NCBI RefSeq assembly: GCF_045348435.1
Contig: NZ_CP157484.1
Location: forward strand, 4,216,001 to 4,280,000
Length of the DNA: 64,000 nt
Source: Alsobacter sp045348435
GTDB lineage: Bacteria; Pseudomonadota; Alphaproteobacteria; Rhizobiales; Beijerinckiaceae
Direction: 5' to 3'
A model generated the notes under the pieces. That model searched no databases and had not been told where the DNA came from. It saw nothing but the letters and a program-made list of their open reading frames with translations. Both the position numbers and the translations under genes were made by a program. Below are positions 56,034 through 64,000 of this stretch, piece after piece; within the stretch, counting starts at the first letter, position 1, and each line of letters begins with the position of its first letter.

Positions 56034-56885
56034 TCACGCCAGCCAGCGCTTGCGGCGCTTGTAGCTCTTGACGTCGCGGAAGCTCTTGCGGTCGGCGCCG
56101 GCGACGCCAAGATAGAACTCCTTCACGTCCTCGTTCTCGCGCAGCGCGTCGGCGGCGCCGTCCATGACGACGCGGCCGGTTTCCAAAATGTAGCCGTAGG
56201 TGGCGTAGCGCAGCGCGATGTTGGTGTTCTGCTCGGCCAGCAGGAAGGAGACGCCCTCCTTCTGGTTCAGCGTGCGGACGATCTCGAAGATCTCCTCCAC
56301 GACCTGCGGGGCGAGGCCCATGGAGGGCTCGTCGAGCAGGATCATCTTGGGCCGCGACATCATCGCCCGGCCGATGGCGCACATCTGCTGTTCGCCGCCG
56401 GAGGTGTAGCCCGCCATGGAGGCGCGGCGCTGGCGCAGGCGCGGGAAGTAGTCGTAGATCGCCTCCATGTCCCGCTTGATCGCGGCGTTCCCGTCGCGGC
56501 GCGTGAAGGCGCCGGTGAGCAGGTTCTCCTCGATGGTGAGGTGGCCGAAGCAGTGCCGCCCCTCCATCACCTGGATGCAGCCGCGGCGCACGAGGTCGTT
56601 GGGCGTCAGCTTGTCGACGCGCTTGCCCTCGAACTCCACGGTCCCCTTGGTGACCTCGCCGCGTTCGGCGTGCAACAGGTTGGAGATGGCCTTCAGCGTC
56701 GTGGTCTTGCCCGCTCCGTTGGCCCCCAGGATGGCGACGACGCCGCCCTTGGGCACCGTGAGCGAGACACCCTTCAGCACCAGGATCACGTGGTCATAGA
56801 CGACCTCGATGTTGTTGACGGCCAGGATCGTCTCCGCGGCGGGCGCGGGCGCGTCGTTCGACGGGGAGAGAGCGGCGGTCGTCAT
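56034..56885 (-). CDS. livF: Branched-chain amino-acid-type ABC transporter ATP-binding protein LivF
   Basis: 283 residues from ATG 56885 (TGAGGATGAACGA upstream). Walker A LGANGAGKTTTLKAI, CIQVMEGRHCFGHLTIEENLLTG, signature TSGGEQQMCAIGRAM, Walker B MILLDEPSMGLAP. The QVMEGRHCFGHL motif is a LivF-like branch found with aromatic or acyl-acid importers. Extra basic tail SFRDVKSYKRRKRW. Forms one complex with livG, livH, livM and the binding protein encoded in the same direction. Confidence 0.92.
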   Translation of the reverse strand: MTTAALSPSNDAPAPAAETILAVNNIEVVYDHVILVLKGVSLTVPKGGVVAILGANGAGKTTTLKAISNLLHAERGEVTKGTVEFEGKRVDKLTPNDLVRRGCIQVMEGRHCFGHLTIEENLLTGAFTRRDGNAAIKRDMEAIYDYFPRLRQRRASMAGYTSGGEQQMCAIGRAMMSRPKMILLDEPSMGLAPQVVEEIFEIVRTLNQKEGVSFLLAEQNTNIALRYATYGYILETGRVVMDGAADALRENEDVKEFYLGVAGADRKSFRDVKSYKRRKRWLA

Positions 56886-56910
56886 TCGTTCATCCTCAGG
56901 CCTGCGTTCA

Positions 56911-57030
56911 TCTCTCCCCTGCAGGGGAGGGTGGATCGCGCGGAACGCGCGAGACGGGTGGGGCCGTCCAGCCTGCGCCGACGTCCCCACCCACCGCCTT
57001 CGGCGGTTCCCCCTCCCCTGAAGGGGAGGG
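56911..57030. repeat. Palindromic repeat block between livF and the binding-protein gene
   Basis: Two hairpins, CTCCCCT-GC-AGGGGAG (56914-56929) and CCCTCCCCT-GA-AGGGGAGGG (57011-57030), framing a GC-rich middle with GGTGGGG / CCCCACC. Typical intergenic repeat unit of Rhizobiales; a shorter relative is at 60568-60588. Confidence 0.7.
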
Positions 57031-57052
57031 AGCGAGCGCTACGGTCTGCGGC

Positions 57053-58405
57053 TCAGGACGCCTTGTCGCAGGGCTCGGTGCGCTTGGGCCAGCCGCTGTT
57101 CTTCTCGGCGTAGTCCTGGGCGGCGGCGTCGAGGGCGGGCTTCACCTTGTCGGCCATGGGCTCGATCGGGTCGGAGATCTTCACCCACTTCGCGCCGTCC
57201 CACTGCTGGATGAAGGCGGGGCGATGGCCGTTATGGTTGTCGCAGGTCAGCTTCAGCGGTCCGGTGAAGCCGGCGAGGCCGAGCTCCTTCAGGCGCGCGT
57301 CATCGAGGTTGATGTTCTCCAGGCCGCGACGCACGTCGGTCCCGTCCACCGCCTTCTTGCCGGCCAGCTTCTGGGCCTGCGCGATGCCCTCGGCGATCAG
57401 CATCGAGTTGTAGACGCCGCGGTTGTAGAGGAGCTCGCCCACCTTGTCCTTCGGCGCCTTGCTGAGGCCCTTGTCGACCACGTGCTTCTGGATGTCCTTG
57501 AGCGCCGGGAAGTCCGTTCCGATCCCGTGCCAGTTGATCATCTTGAAGCCCTTCGCGCCGTCGACGCCGCGGATGTCGTCCTCGCCCGGCCACCAGATCG
57601 AGACGAACTTCTCCATCGGGTAGTTGATCTTGGCCGCCTCCTTGATGGCCGTCGGATTCATCGCGCCCCAGCCATACATGACCATGTAGTCCGGCCGGTC
57701 GCGCCGCACCGCCAGCCACTGCGAGGACTGGTTCTGCATGTCGCCGGGGGCCACCGGATAGAGCTTCAGGTCGAAGCCGAAATCCTTGGCGAGCTGCTCG
57801 AACAGCGGGATGGGCTCCTTGCCGAAGCCGCCGTCGAAATAGATGTAGCCGATCTTCTTGCCCTTGAGCTTCTCGACGCCGCCGCCTTCCTGCATGCCGA
57901 CATAGCGCAGGATGATGCCGAGCCCGTCCCAATAGGTGTCCGGCGGGTTGAACACCCAGGGGAAGATGTCGCCGCGCGCCGAGGCCGAGAGGCCGTAGGC
58001 CATCGACAGGATCGGGATCTTGTCGACCGAGGCCTTGGGGATCAGCGGCAAGGTGATGCCGGTCGACCAGGGATTGACCAGGACGGGCTTCTTGCCCTTC
58101 ACGGCCTCGTAGCATTCGAGGCCCTTCTTGGTGTCGTAGCCCGTCTCGCACTCGTCGACGACGATCTTGACCCCGCCGATGCCGCCGTCGCGCTCGTTCA
58201 GCATGCTGAGATAGTCATGCATGCCGTCCGCGATCGGGATGCCCGAGCCCGCGAAGGGGCCGGTGCGGTAGGTGAAGAGCGGCACGTAGATCGCGTCCTG
58301 GGCGGCCGCCTCGAAGGTCGCCGACGCCATCCCGAAGGCGGCGGCTCCCAGCATCGCGGCTCCGGCGAGCGCCCGGCGCGCCAGGCGCCTGTGTGTCTCG
58401 GTCAT
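57053..58405 (-). CDS. Liv-type ABC transporter substrate-binding protein
   Basis: 450 residues with a signal peptide (GAAMLGAAAFGMASATFEAAAQ). Peripla_BP_6 (LivK-like) fold: VPLFTYRTGPFAGSGIPIADG, VVDECETGYDTKKGLECYE, KKIGYIYFDGGFGKEPIPLFEQ and YMVMYGWGAMNP. Larger than LivK (about 370 residues). The ligand is not branched-chain amino acids by necessity; the flanking acyl-CoA ligases suggest an aromatic or aliphatic acid. Good ribosome site GGGAGAAGC. Confidence 0.9.
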   Translation of the reverse strand: MTETHRRLARRALAGAAMLGAAAFGMASATFEAAAQDAIYVPLFTYRTGPFAGSGIPIADGMHDYLSMLNERDGGIGGVKIVVDECETGYDTKKGLECYEAVKGKKPVLVNPWSTGITLPLIPKASVDKIPILSMAYGLSASARGDIFPWVFNPPDTYWDGLGIILRYVGMQEGGGVEKLKGKKIGYIYFDGGFGKEPIPLFEQLAKDFGFDLKLYPVAPGDMQNQSSQWLAVRRDRPDYMVMYGWGAMNPTAIKEAAKINYPMEKFVSIWWPGEDDIRGVDGAKGFKMINWHGIGTDFPALKDIQKHVVDKGLSKAPKDKVGELLYNRGVYNSMLIAEGIAQAQKLAGKKAVDGTDVRRGLENINLDDARLKELGLAGFTGPLKLTCDNHNGHRPAFIQQWDGAKWVKISDPIEPMADKVKPALDAAAQDYAEKNSGWPKRTEPCDKAS

Positions 58406-58486
58406 CTGCTTCTCCCATTGTGCCGGGCCTTCGCCCGGCGGTTTCGTCCGGCGGGTTCTGCGCCCGCCTCTCTGTTCGCCTTCGCC

Positions 58487-59563
58487 CTAATAGGGGAACG
58501 GCCAGATCCTGAGCTTTTGCTTGCCGGTTTGCCAGAGCCGCGCGAGCCCGTGCGGCTCCACGATCAGGAAGACGATGATCAGCACCCCGACGATGATGAA
58601 CTGCAGGTGCTCCACCGTCGCGGAGGCGATCGGGACGCCCAGCGCGGCCGGCAGCAGCCGCAGCACGATGGGCAGCATGTAGATGAGCGCCGCGCCCATG
58701 AAGCAGCCGATCAGGCTGCCCAGCCCGCCGATGATCACCATGAACAGGATCAGGAAGGACTGGTTGATGGTGAACACCTCCGGCTCGGCGCTGCCGTACC
58801 AGAGGAACACCATGAGAGCGCCGGCGACGCCGCAGTAGAAGGACGACACCGCAAAGGCGAGCAGCTTGGTGGTGAGCAGGCGGATGCCCATCAGCTCGGC
58901 CGCGATGTCCATGTCGCGCACCGCCATCCAGGCCCGCCCGACGCGCCCATGCACGAGGTTGGATGCGAACCAGGTCAGCGCCGCCACGATGCTGAGCAGC
59001 ACCAGGTAGCGAACCTGCGGGGTGGCGTTGGCGCCCGTGATGACGAGGCCAAAGAGCTTGCGCTCGGGCACCTCGATGGCCCCGGAGGTGTTGTAGTTCA
59101 CCAGCCACGGGATGCGCACGAAGCACCACTGCAGGAAGAACTGCGCGGCGAGCGTCGCCACCACCAGGTAGAAGCCCTTGATGCGCAGGCTGGGCAGCCC
59201 GAACAGCGCGCCGACCCCGGCCGACACGAAGCCCGAGGCCAGGATCCACACGATGACGTTCACGCCCGGAAAGGCCGTCGTGAGCTTGTAGCAGGAATAG
59301 GCGCCCACCCCCATGAAGGCGGCGGTTCCGAGCGAGATCAGGCCCGTATAGCCCGTCAGGATATTGAGCCCGATCGCCGCCAGCGAGAAGACGAGCGTCG
59401 GGATCATCACGCTGGACAGGAAGAACTGGTCGCCGAAGACCGGGACCAGCACGAAGGCCGCGAACAGCATGACGGCGAGGCCGATCCGATCCTGCCGGAT
59501 CGGGAACACCGCCATGTCGGCCGCGTAGCTCGTCTTGTACTGGCCTGCTTCCCGGTAGAACAC
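58487..59563 (-). CDS. livM: ABC transporter permease LivM
   Basis: 358 residues, eight to ten membrane helices, LivM motifs ILTGYTGLISLGTAAFMGVGAY, and VRDMDIAAELMGIRLLTTKLLAFAVSSFYCGVAGAL. Ends with WQTGKQKLRIWPFPY. The start lies ten bases after the livH stop. Confidence 0.94.
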   Translation of the reverse strand: MFYREAGQYKTSYAADMAVFPIRQDRIGLAVMLFAAFVLVPVFGDQFFLSSVMIPTLVFSLAAIGLNILTGYTGLISLGTAAFMGVGAYSCYKLTTAFPGVNVIVWILASGFVSAGVGALFGLPSLRIKGFYLVVATLAAQFFLQWCFVRIPWLVNYNTSGAIEVPERKLFGLVITGANATPQVRYLVLLSIVAALTWFASNLVHGRVGRAWMAVRDMDIAAELMGIRLLTTKLLAFAVSSFYCGVAGALMVFLWYGSAEPEVFTINQSFLILFMVIIGGLGSLIGCFMGAALIYMLPIVLRLLPAALGVPIASATVEHLQFIIVGVLIIVFLIVEPHGLARLWQTGKQKLRIWPFPY

Positions 59564-59572
59564 GGCCCGACC

Positions 59573-60529
59573 TCAGATGCGTTCGATGATGCGTTCGCCG
59601 AACAGGCCCTGCGGCCTGAACAGCAGGAAAGCGAGGGCGATGAAATAGGCGAGCCAGCTCTCCACGCCGCCGCCGACCAGCGGACCCCAGTAGAACTCGC
59701 CGAGCTTCTCGCCTATGCCGATGATGAGCCCGCCCACGATCGCGCCCGGCACGGAGGTGAAGCCGCCCAGGATCAGCACCGGCAGCGCCTTGAGGGCGAT
59801 GACCTGCAGGGCGAAGGAGACGTCAGAGCGCGCCCCCCACATGATGCCGGTGACCAGCGCCACGATGCCGGCCGTGAACCAGACGATGACCCAGATCTGG
59901 TTGAGCGAGATGCCCACCGAGAGCGCCGCCTTGTGGCTGTCCGCCACGGCCCTGAGCGCCCGGCCGATGCGGGTCTTCTGGAAGAAGAAGGCCAGCACGG
60001 CGATCATCACGGCGGCGATGACGGCGGCCGCGATGTCGATCTTCTGCAGGCTGACGAAGCCGCCCAGGATCTTCAGGTCGATCGCGCCCTTGGGCAGATA
60101 GAGCTGCTCGGTGATCATCTGCTTCGGATTGCCGCCGAAGATCAGTTCGCCCAGCCCGATCAGCACATAGGTGATGCCGAAGGTGGCCATGAACAGGATG
60201 ATGTCGGGCTGGTTGACCAAGGGCCGCAGCACCACCCTCTCGACCGTGTAGGCGAGCAGGAACATCACCCCGATCGCCAGTCCCAGCGCCACGAAGGCCG
60301 GCACGCCCATCTCGTGCAGGCCCACCAGCGTCAGGGCGGAGAACACCACCATGATGCCCTGGGCGAAGTTGAACACGCCCGACGCCTTGAAGATCAGCAC
60401 GAAGCCGAGCGCGATGAGGGCGTAGAGCACGCCCGACACCAGCCCCTCCCAGAGCGTCTGCGCCAGGAGGTCCGGCGCGGCGCCCATCTGCACGAAGGGA
60501 TCGACGAAGAGCGCGTAGAGGATGTTCAT
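59573..60529 (-). CDS. livH: ABC transporter permease LivH
   Basis: 318 residues. LivH motifs GLVSGVLYALIALGFVLIFKASGVFNFAQG, RALRAVADSHKAALSVGISLNQIW and LPVLILGGFTSVPGAIVGGLIIGI. Pairs with LivM to form the membrane channel. Colinear with livG upstream and livM downstream. Confidence 0.95.
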   Translation of the reverse strand: MNILYALFVDPFVQMGAAPDLLAQTLWEGLVSGVLYALIALGFVLIFKASGVFNFAQGIMVVFSALTLVGLHEMGVPAFVALGLAIGVMFLLAYTVERVVLRPLVNQPDIILFMATFGITYVLIGLGELIFGGNPKQMITEQLYLPKGAIDLKILGGFVSLQKIDIAAAVIAAVMIAVLAFFFQKTRIGRALRAVADSHKAALSVGISLNQIWVIVWFTAGIVALVTGIMWGARSDVSFALQVIALKALPVLILGGFTSVPGAIVGGLIIGIGEKLGEFYWGPLVGGGVESWLAYFIALAFLLFRPQGLFGERIIERI

Positions 60530-60567
60530 CGGGCGATGCTCCCGCGCCGTTCGAGGGTTTGCGTTTT

Positions 60568-60621
60568 CCCTCCCCCCTGTGGGGAGGGTCGCGGCTGCGC
60601 CGCTCCGGCCGGGGATGACGG
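60568..60621. repeat. Intergenic palindromic repeat between livG and livH
   Basis: CCCTCCCC / GGGGAGGG hairpin (60568-60575, 60581-60588), then GCGGC-TGC-GCCGC and the core GCTCCGGCCGGGGATGACGG, which recurs at 63741-63760. Shared repeat family. Confidence 0.65.
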
Positions 60622-60656
60622 CGGCATGATCGTTGAAACGAGCACCACCGACCCCA

Positions 60657-61460
60657 TCAATGCGGGACGCCCAGATAGGCGTCGATGACAGCCTGGTCGC
60701 GCTTCACCTCGTCGGGCGTTCCGTCCGCGATCTTGCGGCCATATTCGAGCACCACCACCCGGTCCGACAGGTCCATCACGACGCCGATGTCGTGCTCGAT
60801 CAGCGCGATCGTGGCCCCGAACTGGTTGTTCACGTCGACGATGAAGCGGGACATGTCCTCCTTCTCCTCCAGGTTCATGCCCGCCATCGGCTCGTCCAGC
60901 AGGAGGAGGTCCGGCTCCATCGCCAGCGCGCGGCCGAGCTCGACGCGCTTCTGCAGCCCGTAGGGCAGCTTGCCCACCGGGACCTTGCGGATGGCCTGGA
61001 TCTCCAGACAGTCGATGATCTCCTCGACGGCCTTGCGGTGCTCGATCTCCTCGCGCAGCGCCGGCCCGTGCCGGAACAGCTGCCAGAAGAAGGAGCCCTT
61101 CATCTTCAGCGTGCGGCCGGCCATGATGTTGTCGAGCGTCGACATGCCCTTGAACAGGGCCACGTTCTGGAAGGTGCGCGAAATGCCCTGCGCGGCCGCC
61201 ACATAGGGGCGCATCTTCTGGCGCGTCTCGCCCCGATAGGTGATGCGGCCCTGCTGCGGGTGGTAGAAGCCGTTGATGACGTTGAGCATCGACGTCTTGC
61301 CGGCGCCGTTCGGGCCGATGATGGCGCGGATCTCGCCCTTGCGGATGTCGAAGGACACGTCCGTGATGGCCTTCACGCCGCCGAAGGACAGCGACACGTT
61401 CTCCACCGCCAGGAGGACGTCCCCGGCCGCGCCCCCCTTCCCGCCCCCCGGCGCCCTCAT
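60657..61460 (-). CDS. livG: ABC transporter ATP-binding protein LivG
   Basis: 267 residues from ATG 61460, which overlaps the stop of the upstream ligase (ATGA); a longer frame is open but the overlap decides the start. Walker A GPNGAGKTSMLN, GISRTFQNVALFKGM (LivG-specific Q-loop), signature KLPYGLQKRVELGRAL, Walker B LLLLDEPMAGMN. The signature loop reads LPYGLQ instead of LSGGQ, as in this LivG branch. Confidence 0.94.
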   Translation of the reverse strand: MRAPGGGKGGAAGDVLLAVENVSLSFGGVKAITDVSFDIRKGEIRAIIGPNGAGKTSMLNVINGFYHPQQGRITYRGETRQKMRPYVAAAQGISRTFQNVALFKGMSTLDNIMAGRTLKMKGSFFWQLFRHGPALREEIEHRKAVEEIIDCLEIQAIRKVPVGKLPYGLQKRVELGRALAMEPDLLLLDEPMAGMNLEEKEDMSRFIVDVNNQFGATIALIEHDIGVVMDLSDRVVVLEYGRKIADGTPDEVKRDQAVIDAYLGVPH

Positions 61461-63436
61461 GCGGCGTCCTCCAGTGCGGGCGTCGACGGCGCGGTTGGAT
61501 AGGCGGGGCAATCGCGGATCTTGAGGCGCGCCGCGATGACGCCCTTGCGGCCGTCCTCGAAGGTGACCTCGGTGCGGATGTCGGCCTCGTGCGAGCCGTC
61601 ATAGAGCGCCGTCACCAGCGGGGCGTAGCGCTCGGCGATGAAGCCGCGCCGGACCTTCTGGGTGCGGGTGAGCTCGCCGTCGTCGGCGTCCAGCTCCTTG
61701 TGCAGGATCAGGAAGCGGCGCACCTGCGCCCCGCCCATCATGGGTTCGGCGGCCAGCGAGCGGTTCACTTCGTCGACGTGCCGGGCGATCATGTCGTAGA
61801 CCAGCGGGTGGCCGGCCAGCTCCTGGTAGGACGCGTAGACCACGCCGTTGCGCTCGGCCCAGTTGCCGACCGCGGTCAGGTCGATGTTGATGAAGCAGCA
61901 GACCTGGTCCTGCCCGTCGCCGAAGGCCACGACCTCCTTGATGTTGGAATAGAACTTCAGCTTGTTCTCGACGTATTTGGGCGGGAACAGCGAGCCGTCG
62001 CGCATGCGCCCGACATCCTTGGCGCGGTCGATGATCCTCAAATGGCCCGTCTTGTCGAAGAAGCCCGCGTCGCCCGAATGCACCCAGCCGTCCGGGGTCT
62101 TGGTCCTGGCGGTCGCCTCGGGGTCCTTGTAGTAGGCCTGGAACACGCCGGGCGAGCGGAACATCACCTCGCCGTTCTCGGCGATGCGGACCTCCACCTC
62201 CGGGGCCGGCCGCCCGACCGTGTCGGCGCGGATCTCGGCGTCCGGCTGCAGCGTCACATAAACGGAGGCCTCCGTCTGGCCGTAGAGCTGCTTCAGGTTG
62301 ATGCCGAGCGAGCGGAAGAAGCGGAAGATCTCCGGCCCGATCGCCTCGCCGGCCGTGTAGGCCACCTTGATGCGCGAGAAGCCGAAGCGGTTCTTCAGCG
62401 GCCCATAGACCAGGATTTCGCCCAGCCCGTAGAGCAGGCGGTCCATCAGGCCGACGCTCTCGCCGTTGAGGATGGGCTCGCCGACGCGCTTGGCCACGCC
62501 CAGGAAATAGTGGAACAGCCGCCGCTTGAACGCAGCCGCGTCCTCCATGCGCACCATCGTCAGCGTCAGCAGGTTCTCATAGACCCGCGGCGGCGCGAAC
62601 GCGTAGGTGGTGCCGATCTCGCGCCGGTCCTCCACGACCGTGTCGGGGCTCTCCGGGCAGTTGACGCAAAAGCCCGCCACCAGCGACTGCGCATAGCTGA
62701 AGATGTGGTCGCCCACCCAGGCCAGCGGCAGATAGGCGATGGTCTCCTCGGTCTCGTCCAGCCCGTCGAAGTCGCAGCCGTTGCGCGCCGAGACCAGCAC
62801 GTTGGCGTAGCTGAGCATCACGCCCTTGGGGCGGCCGGTGGTGCCGGAGGTGTAGAGGATGACGGCGAGGTCGCCGGCCGAGCCCGCCGCGATGGAGGCG
62901 TCCAGGGCGGCCGCCGCGCCCGCGTCGGTCCGCAGCGTCTCGCGGCCCTCGTCCAGCAGGCGCGCGATGGCGTGCAGGCGGGAATGGTCGTAGTCGCGCA
63001 GGCCGCGGTCCTCGTCATAGACGATGCGTTGCAGCCGGGGCAGCCGGTCGGAGATCGAGAGCAGCTTGTCGACCTGCTCCTGGTCCTCCACGGCGGCGAG
63101 CTTCACGTCGGCGTGGGCCAGCACATAGGCCATCTCGTCGGCGACGCTGTCGGCGTAGACCGGCACCGGCACGGCGCCCAGCATCTGGGCGGCCATCATG
63201 GACCAGTAGAGGCGCGGGCGGTTCGAGCCCACGATGGCGATGGCGTCGCCCTTCTCCAGCCCCAGGCCCTTCAGGGCGACCGCATAGGCGCGGCAGATGG
63301 CGTTGACCTCCGCCCAGGTCCAGCTTTGCCAGATGCCGAGGTCCTTGTGGCGAACCGCCGGGCGTGCGCCGCGCGTCTGCGCGTTGCGGGCGAGCAACTT
63401 GGGAAACGTGTCGTCGCGCATGGACGCGGCGGCCAT
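61457..63436 (-). CDS. Long-chain acyl-CoA synthetase / AMP-dependent ligase
   Basis: 659 residues from ATG 63436 (GGAGG eight bases upstream; ATG 63445 sits too close to it). Acyl-CoA synthetase motifs: ILYTSGTTGRPKGVMLSY (P-loop), AYTAGEAIGPEIFRFFRSLGI, QLYGQTEASVYVTL, DGWVHSGDAGFFDKTGHLRIIDRAKDVGRMRDG and NKLKFY. The C-terminal REMODEL-like ITFEDGRK tail is usual for this liv-associated group. Makes the CoA thioester of an imported acid. Coupled to livG, so import and activation are co-expressed. Confidence 0.93.
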   Translation of the reverse strand: MAAASMRDDTFPKLLARNAQTRGARPAVRHKDLGIWQSWTWAEVNAICRAYAVALKGLGLEKGDAIAIVGSNRPRLYWSMMAAQMLGAVPVPVYADSVADEMAYVLAHADVKLAAVEDQEQVDKLLSISDRLPRLQRIVYDEDRGLRDYDHSRLHAIARLLDEGRETLRTDAGAAAALDASIAAGSAGDLAVILYTSGTTGRPKGVMLSYANVLVSARNGCDFDGLDETEETIAYLPLAWVGDHIFSYAQSLVAGFCVNCPESPDTVVEDRREIGTTYAFAPPRVYENLLTLTMVRMEDAAAFKRRLFHYFLGVAKRVGEPILNGESVGLMDRLLYGLGEILVYGPLKNRFGFSRIKVAYTAGEAIGPEIFRFFRSLGINLKQLYGQTEASVYVTLQPDAEIRADTVGRPAPEVEVRIAENGEVMFRSPGVFQAYYKDPEATARTKTPDGWVHSGDAGFFDKTGHLRIIDRAKDVGRMRDGSLFPPKYVENKLKFYSNIKEVVAFGDGQDQVCCFINIDLTAVGNWAERNGVVYASYQELAGHPLVYDMIARHVDEVNRSLAAEPMMGGAQVRRFLILHKELDADDGELTRTQKVRRGFIAERYAPLVTALYDGSHEADIRTEVTFEDGRKGVIAARLKIRDCPAYPTAPSTPALEDAA

Positions 63437-63642
63437 CCTGGTCATCCTCCCTGGCGCGGGCGCGCCGCGCTAGCCATCCCTCTGGCGAGCGGCCTCTTGC
63501 GGGCCGTCTTCTGATCGGCGCGCGCTTAGCGCAGCGCCCGAGTTGAGGTTATCCCGACCCGATGCGGAAACAAGCTCGACTTTCGTGCAGCAAATCGGAT
63601 GCGGGTTCGGGGCGAAGTCCACGATGGTGCGAAAATGCGCGC

Positions 63643-63764
63643 CTTCTCCGCCGTCAACCCCGGCGCGCCACAGGCGCGGGATGGGGATCCAGCCGATGGT
63701 TGGAGGCAGACTGGATCCCCTTCCCCTGCGCGGCTTCGCCGCTCCGGCCGGGGATGACGGAGGG
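63643..63764. repeat. Intergenic repeat, copy 1
   Basis: About 121 bases from CTTCTCCGCCGTCA to the end of GGGGATGACGGAGGGG. Inner inverted arms GGGGATCCAG / CTGGATCCCC. Nearly identical to copy 2. Confidence 0.8.
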
Positions 63765-63817
63765 GTGGTTTGGACCTTCAGAGCCACTCCGGCCCGCGAT
63801 GTTCGCAGACAGGCCGG

Positions 63818-63939
63818 CTTCTCCGCCGTCATCCCCGGCGCGCCGCAGGCGCGGGAAGGGGATCCAGCGGATGGTGGGAGGCAGACTGGATCCCCTCCCC
63901 TGCGCGGCTCCGCTGCTCCGGCCGGGGCGACGGAGAGGT
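63818..63939. repeat. Intergenic repeat, copy 2
   Basis: Second direct copy with the same inner arms GGGGATCCAG / CTGGATCCCC. The left end CCGTCATCCCCGGC is complementary to the right end of copy 1 (GCCGGGGATGACGG), so the whole is nested palindromic. Confidence 0.8.
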
Positions 63940-63985
63940 GGTGCGAGCCCGCGACGTCCGTCCCTCCCCTGGCGGGGCGGGCCGG

Positions 63986-64000
63986 CTACTCCGCCGCGAT
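63986..64000 (-). CDS. Possible C-terminal end of a further minus-strand gene
   Basis: The last 15 bases read on the minus strand as four codons (Ile-Ala-Ala-Glu) and TAG. A terminal AAE followed by a repeat region is a plausible gene end, but nothing more can be seen. Confidence 0.25.
   Translation of the reverse strand: MAAE

Larger units (their letters stand above)
63437..63985. other. Non-coding region with two repeat copies
   Basis: About 550 bases with the ligase promoter region and two tandem intergenic repeats. No open frame here looks like a gene. Confidence 0.5.

Noticed and set aside
57224..60688. 1154-codon plus-strand open frame
   Set aside because: Antisense to the liv binding protein, livM and livH; composition is not protein-like.
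63470..63832. 120-codon minus-strand open frame near the end
   Set aside because: It is built from the intergenic repeat and has no protein-like pattern.

Overview
This is a gene-dense, very GC-rich (by eye close to 70%) stretch of a bacterial chromosome, most likely an alphaproteobacterium of the Rhizobiales/Hyphomicrobiales (Methylobacterium-, Bosea- or Salinarimonas-like). The pointers are a CpdR cell-cycle receiver beside an N-formylglutamate amidohydrolase, an mmgR/suhB-type small RNA next to hisN, a ROSE-type RNA thermometer in front of hsp20, a perfect CtrA box, homospermidine synthase, a DUF2937 gene and rhizobial-style intergenic palindromes. The genus itself is inference.

Layout. 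1-3200 is the end of an accessory island: sctX-sctY-sctV in the order and with the sequence character of a Ysc-type type III secretion system (sctV runs off the window). About 0.7 kb beyond lies a DUF1521 protein with the GDPHV self-cleavage motif known from rhizobial NopE effectors. 3.5-13.3 kb holds envelope genes: a methyltransferase-like protein, a DUF459 SGNH protein, an MltB-like transglycosylase, galE and galU back to back, a beta-barrel porin, kdsD, and an NfeD/stomatin pair. 13.4-19.7 kb is glutamate synthase (gltBD). 20-27.5 kb has threonine aldolase, two small secreted proteins, hsp20 with its thermometer, a lipase-like hydrolase, hisN, the sRNA, the formylglutamate hydrolase, cpdR and tRNA-Val.

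27.7-29.9 kb contains a translationally coupled pair: a dCache-HAMP membrane sensor without an output domain, and a complete prokaryotic pentameric ligand-gated ion channel. Then come hemH and a Tat-exported 5'-nucleotidase. 32.7-44 kb is a nitrile/amide island: DUF1007 plus a NicO Ni/Co transporter meet a cobalt-type nitrile hydratase operon (alpha, beta, activator) tail to tail, followed by an SDR, an amidase, a gamma-glutamyltransferase and a TAXI-type TRAP transporter with its DUF1850 partner. OpgD follows.

45.8-51 kb is a zinc-starvation locus: a palindromic Zur box, a His-containing mini-protein, znuC-znuB-znuA, a His-rich CobW-type GTPase and a WD40 protein. 52.2-54.1 kb is homospermidine synthase with a long leader. 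54.2-63.4 kb is a liv-type ABC importer (livG, H, M, substrate-binding protein, livF) flanked by two acyl-CoA ligases, which suggests import and CoA-activation of a carboxylic acid, with a Uma2 gene inserted on the other strand. The last 560 bases are intergenic repeats.

Many long open frames on the strand opposite real genes (over 900 codons inside gltB and the liv genes) are GC artefacts and are not annotated.
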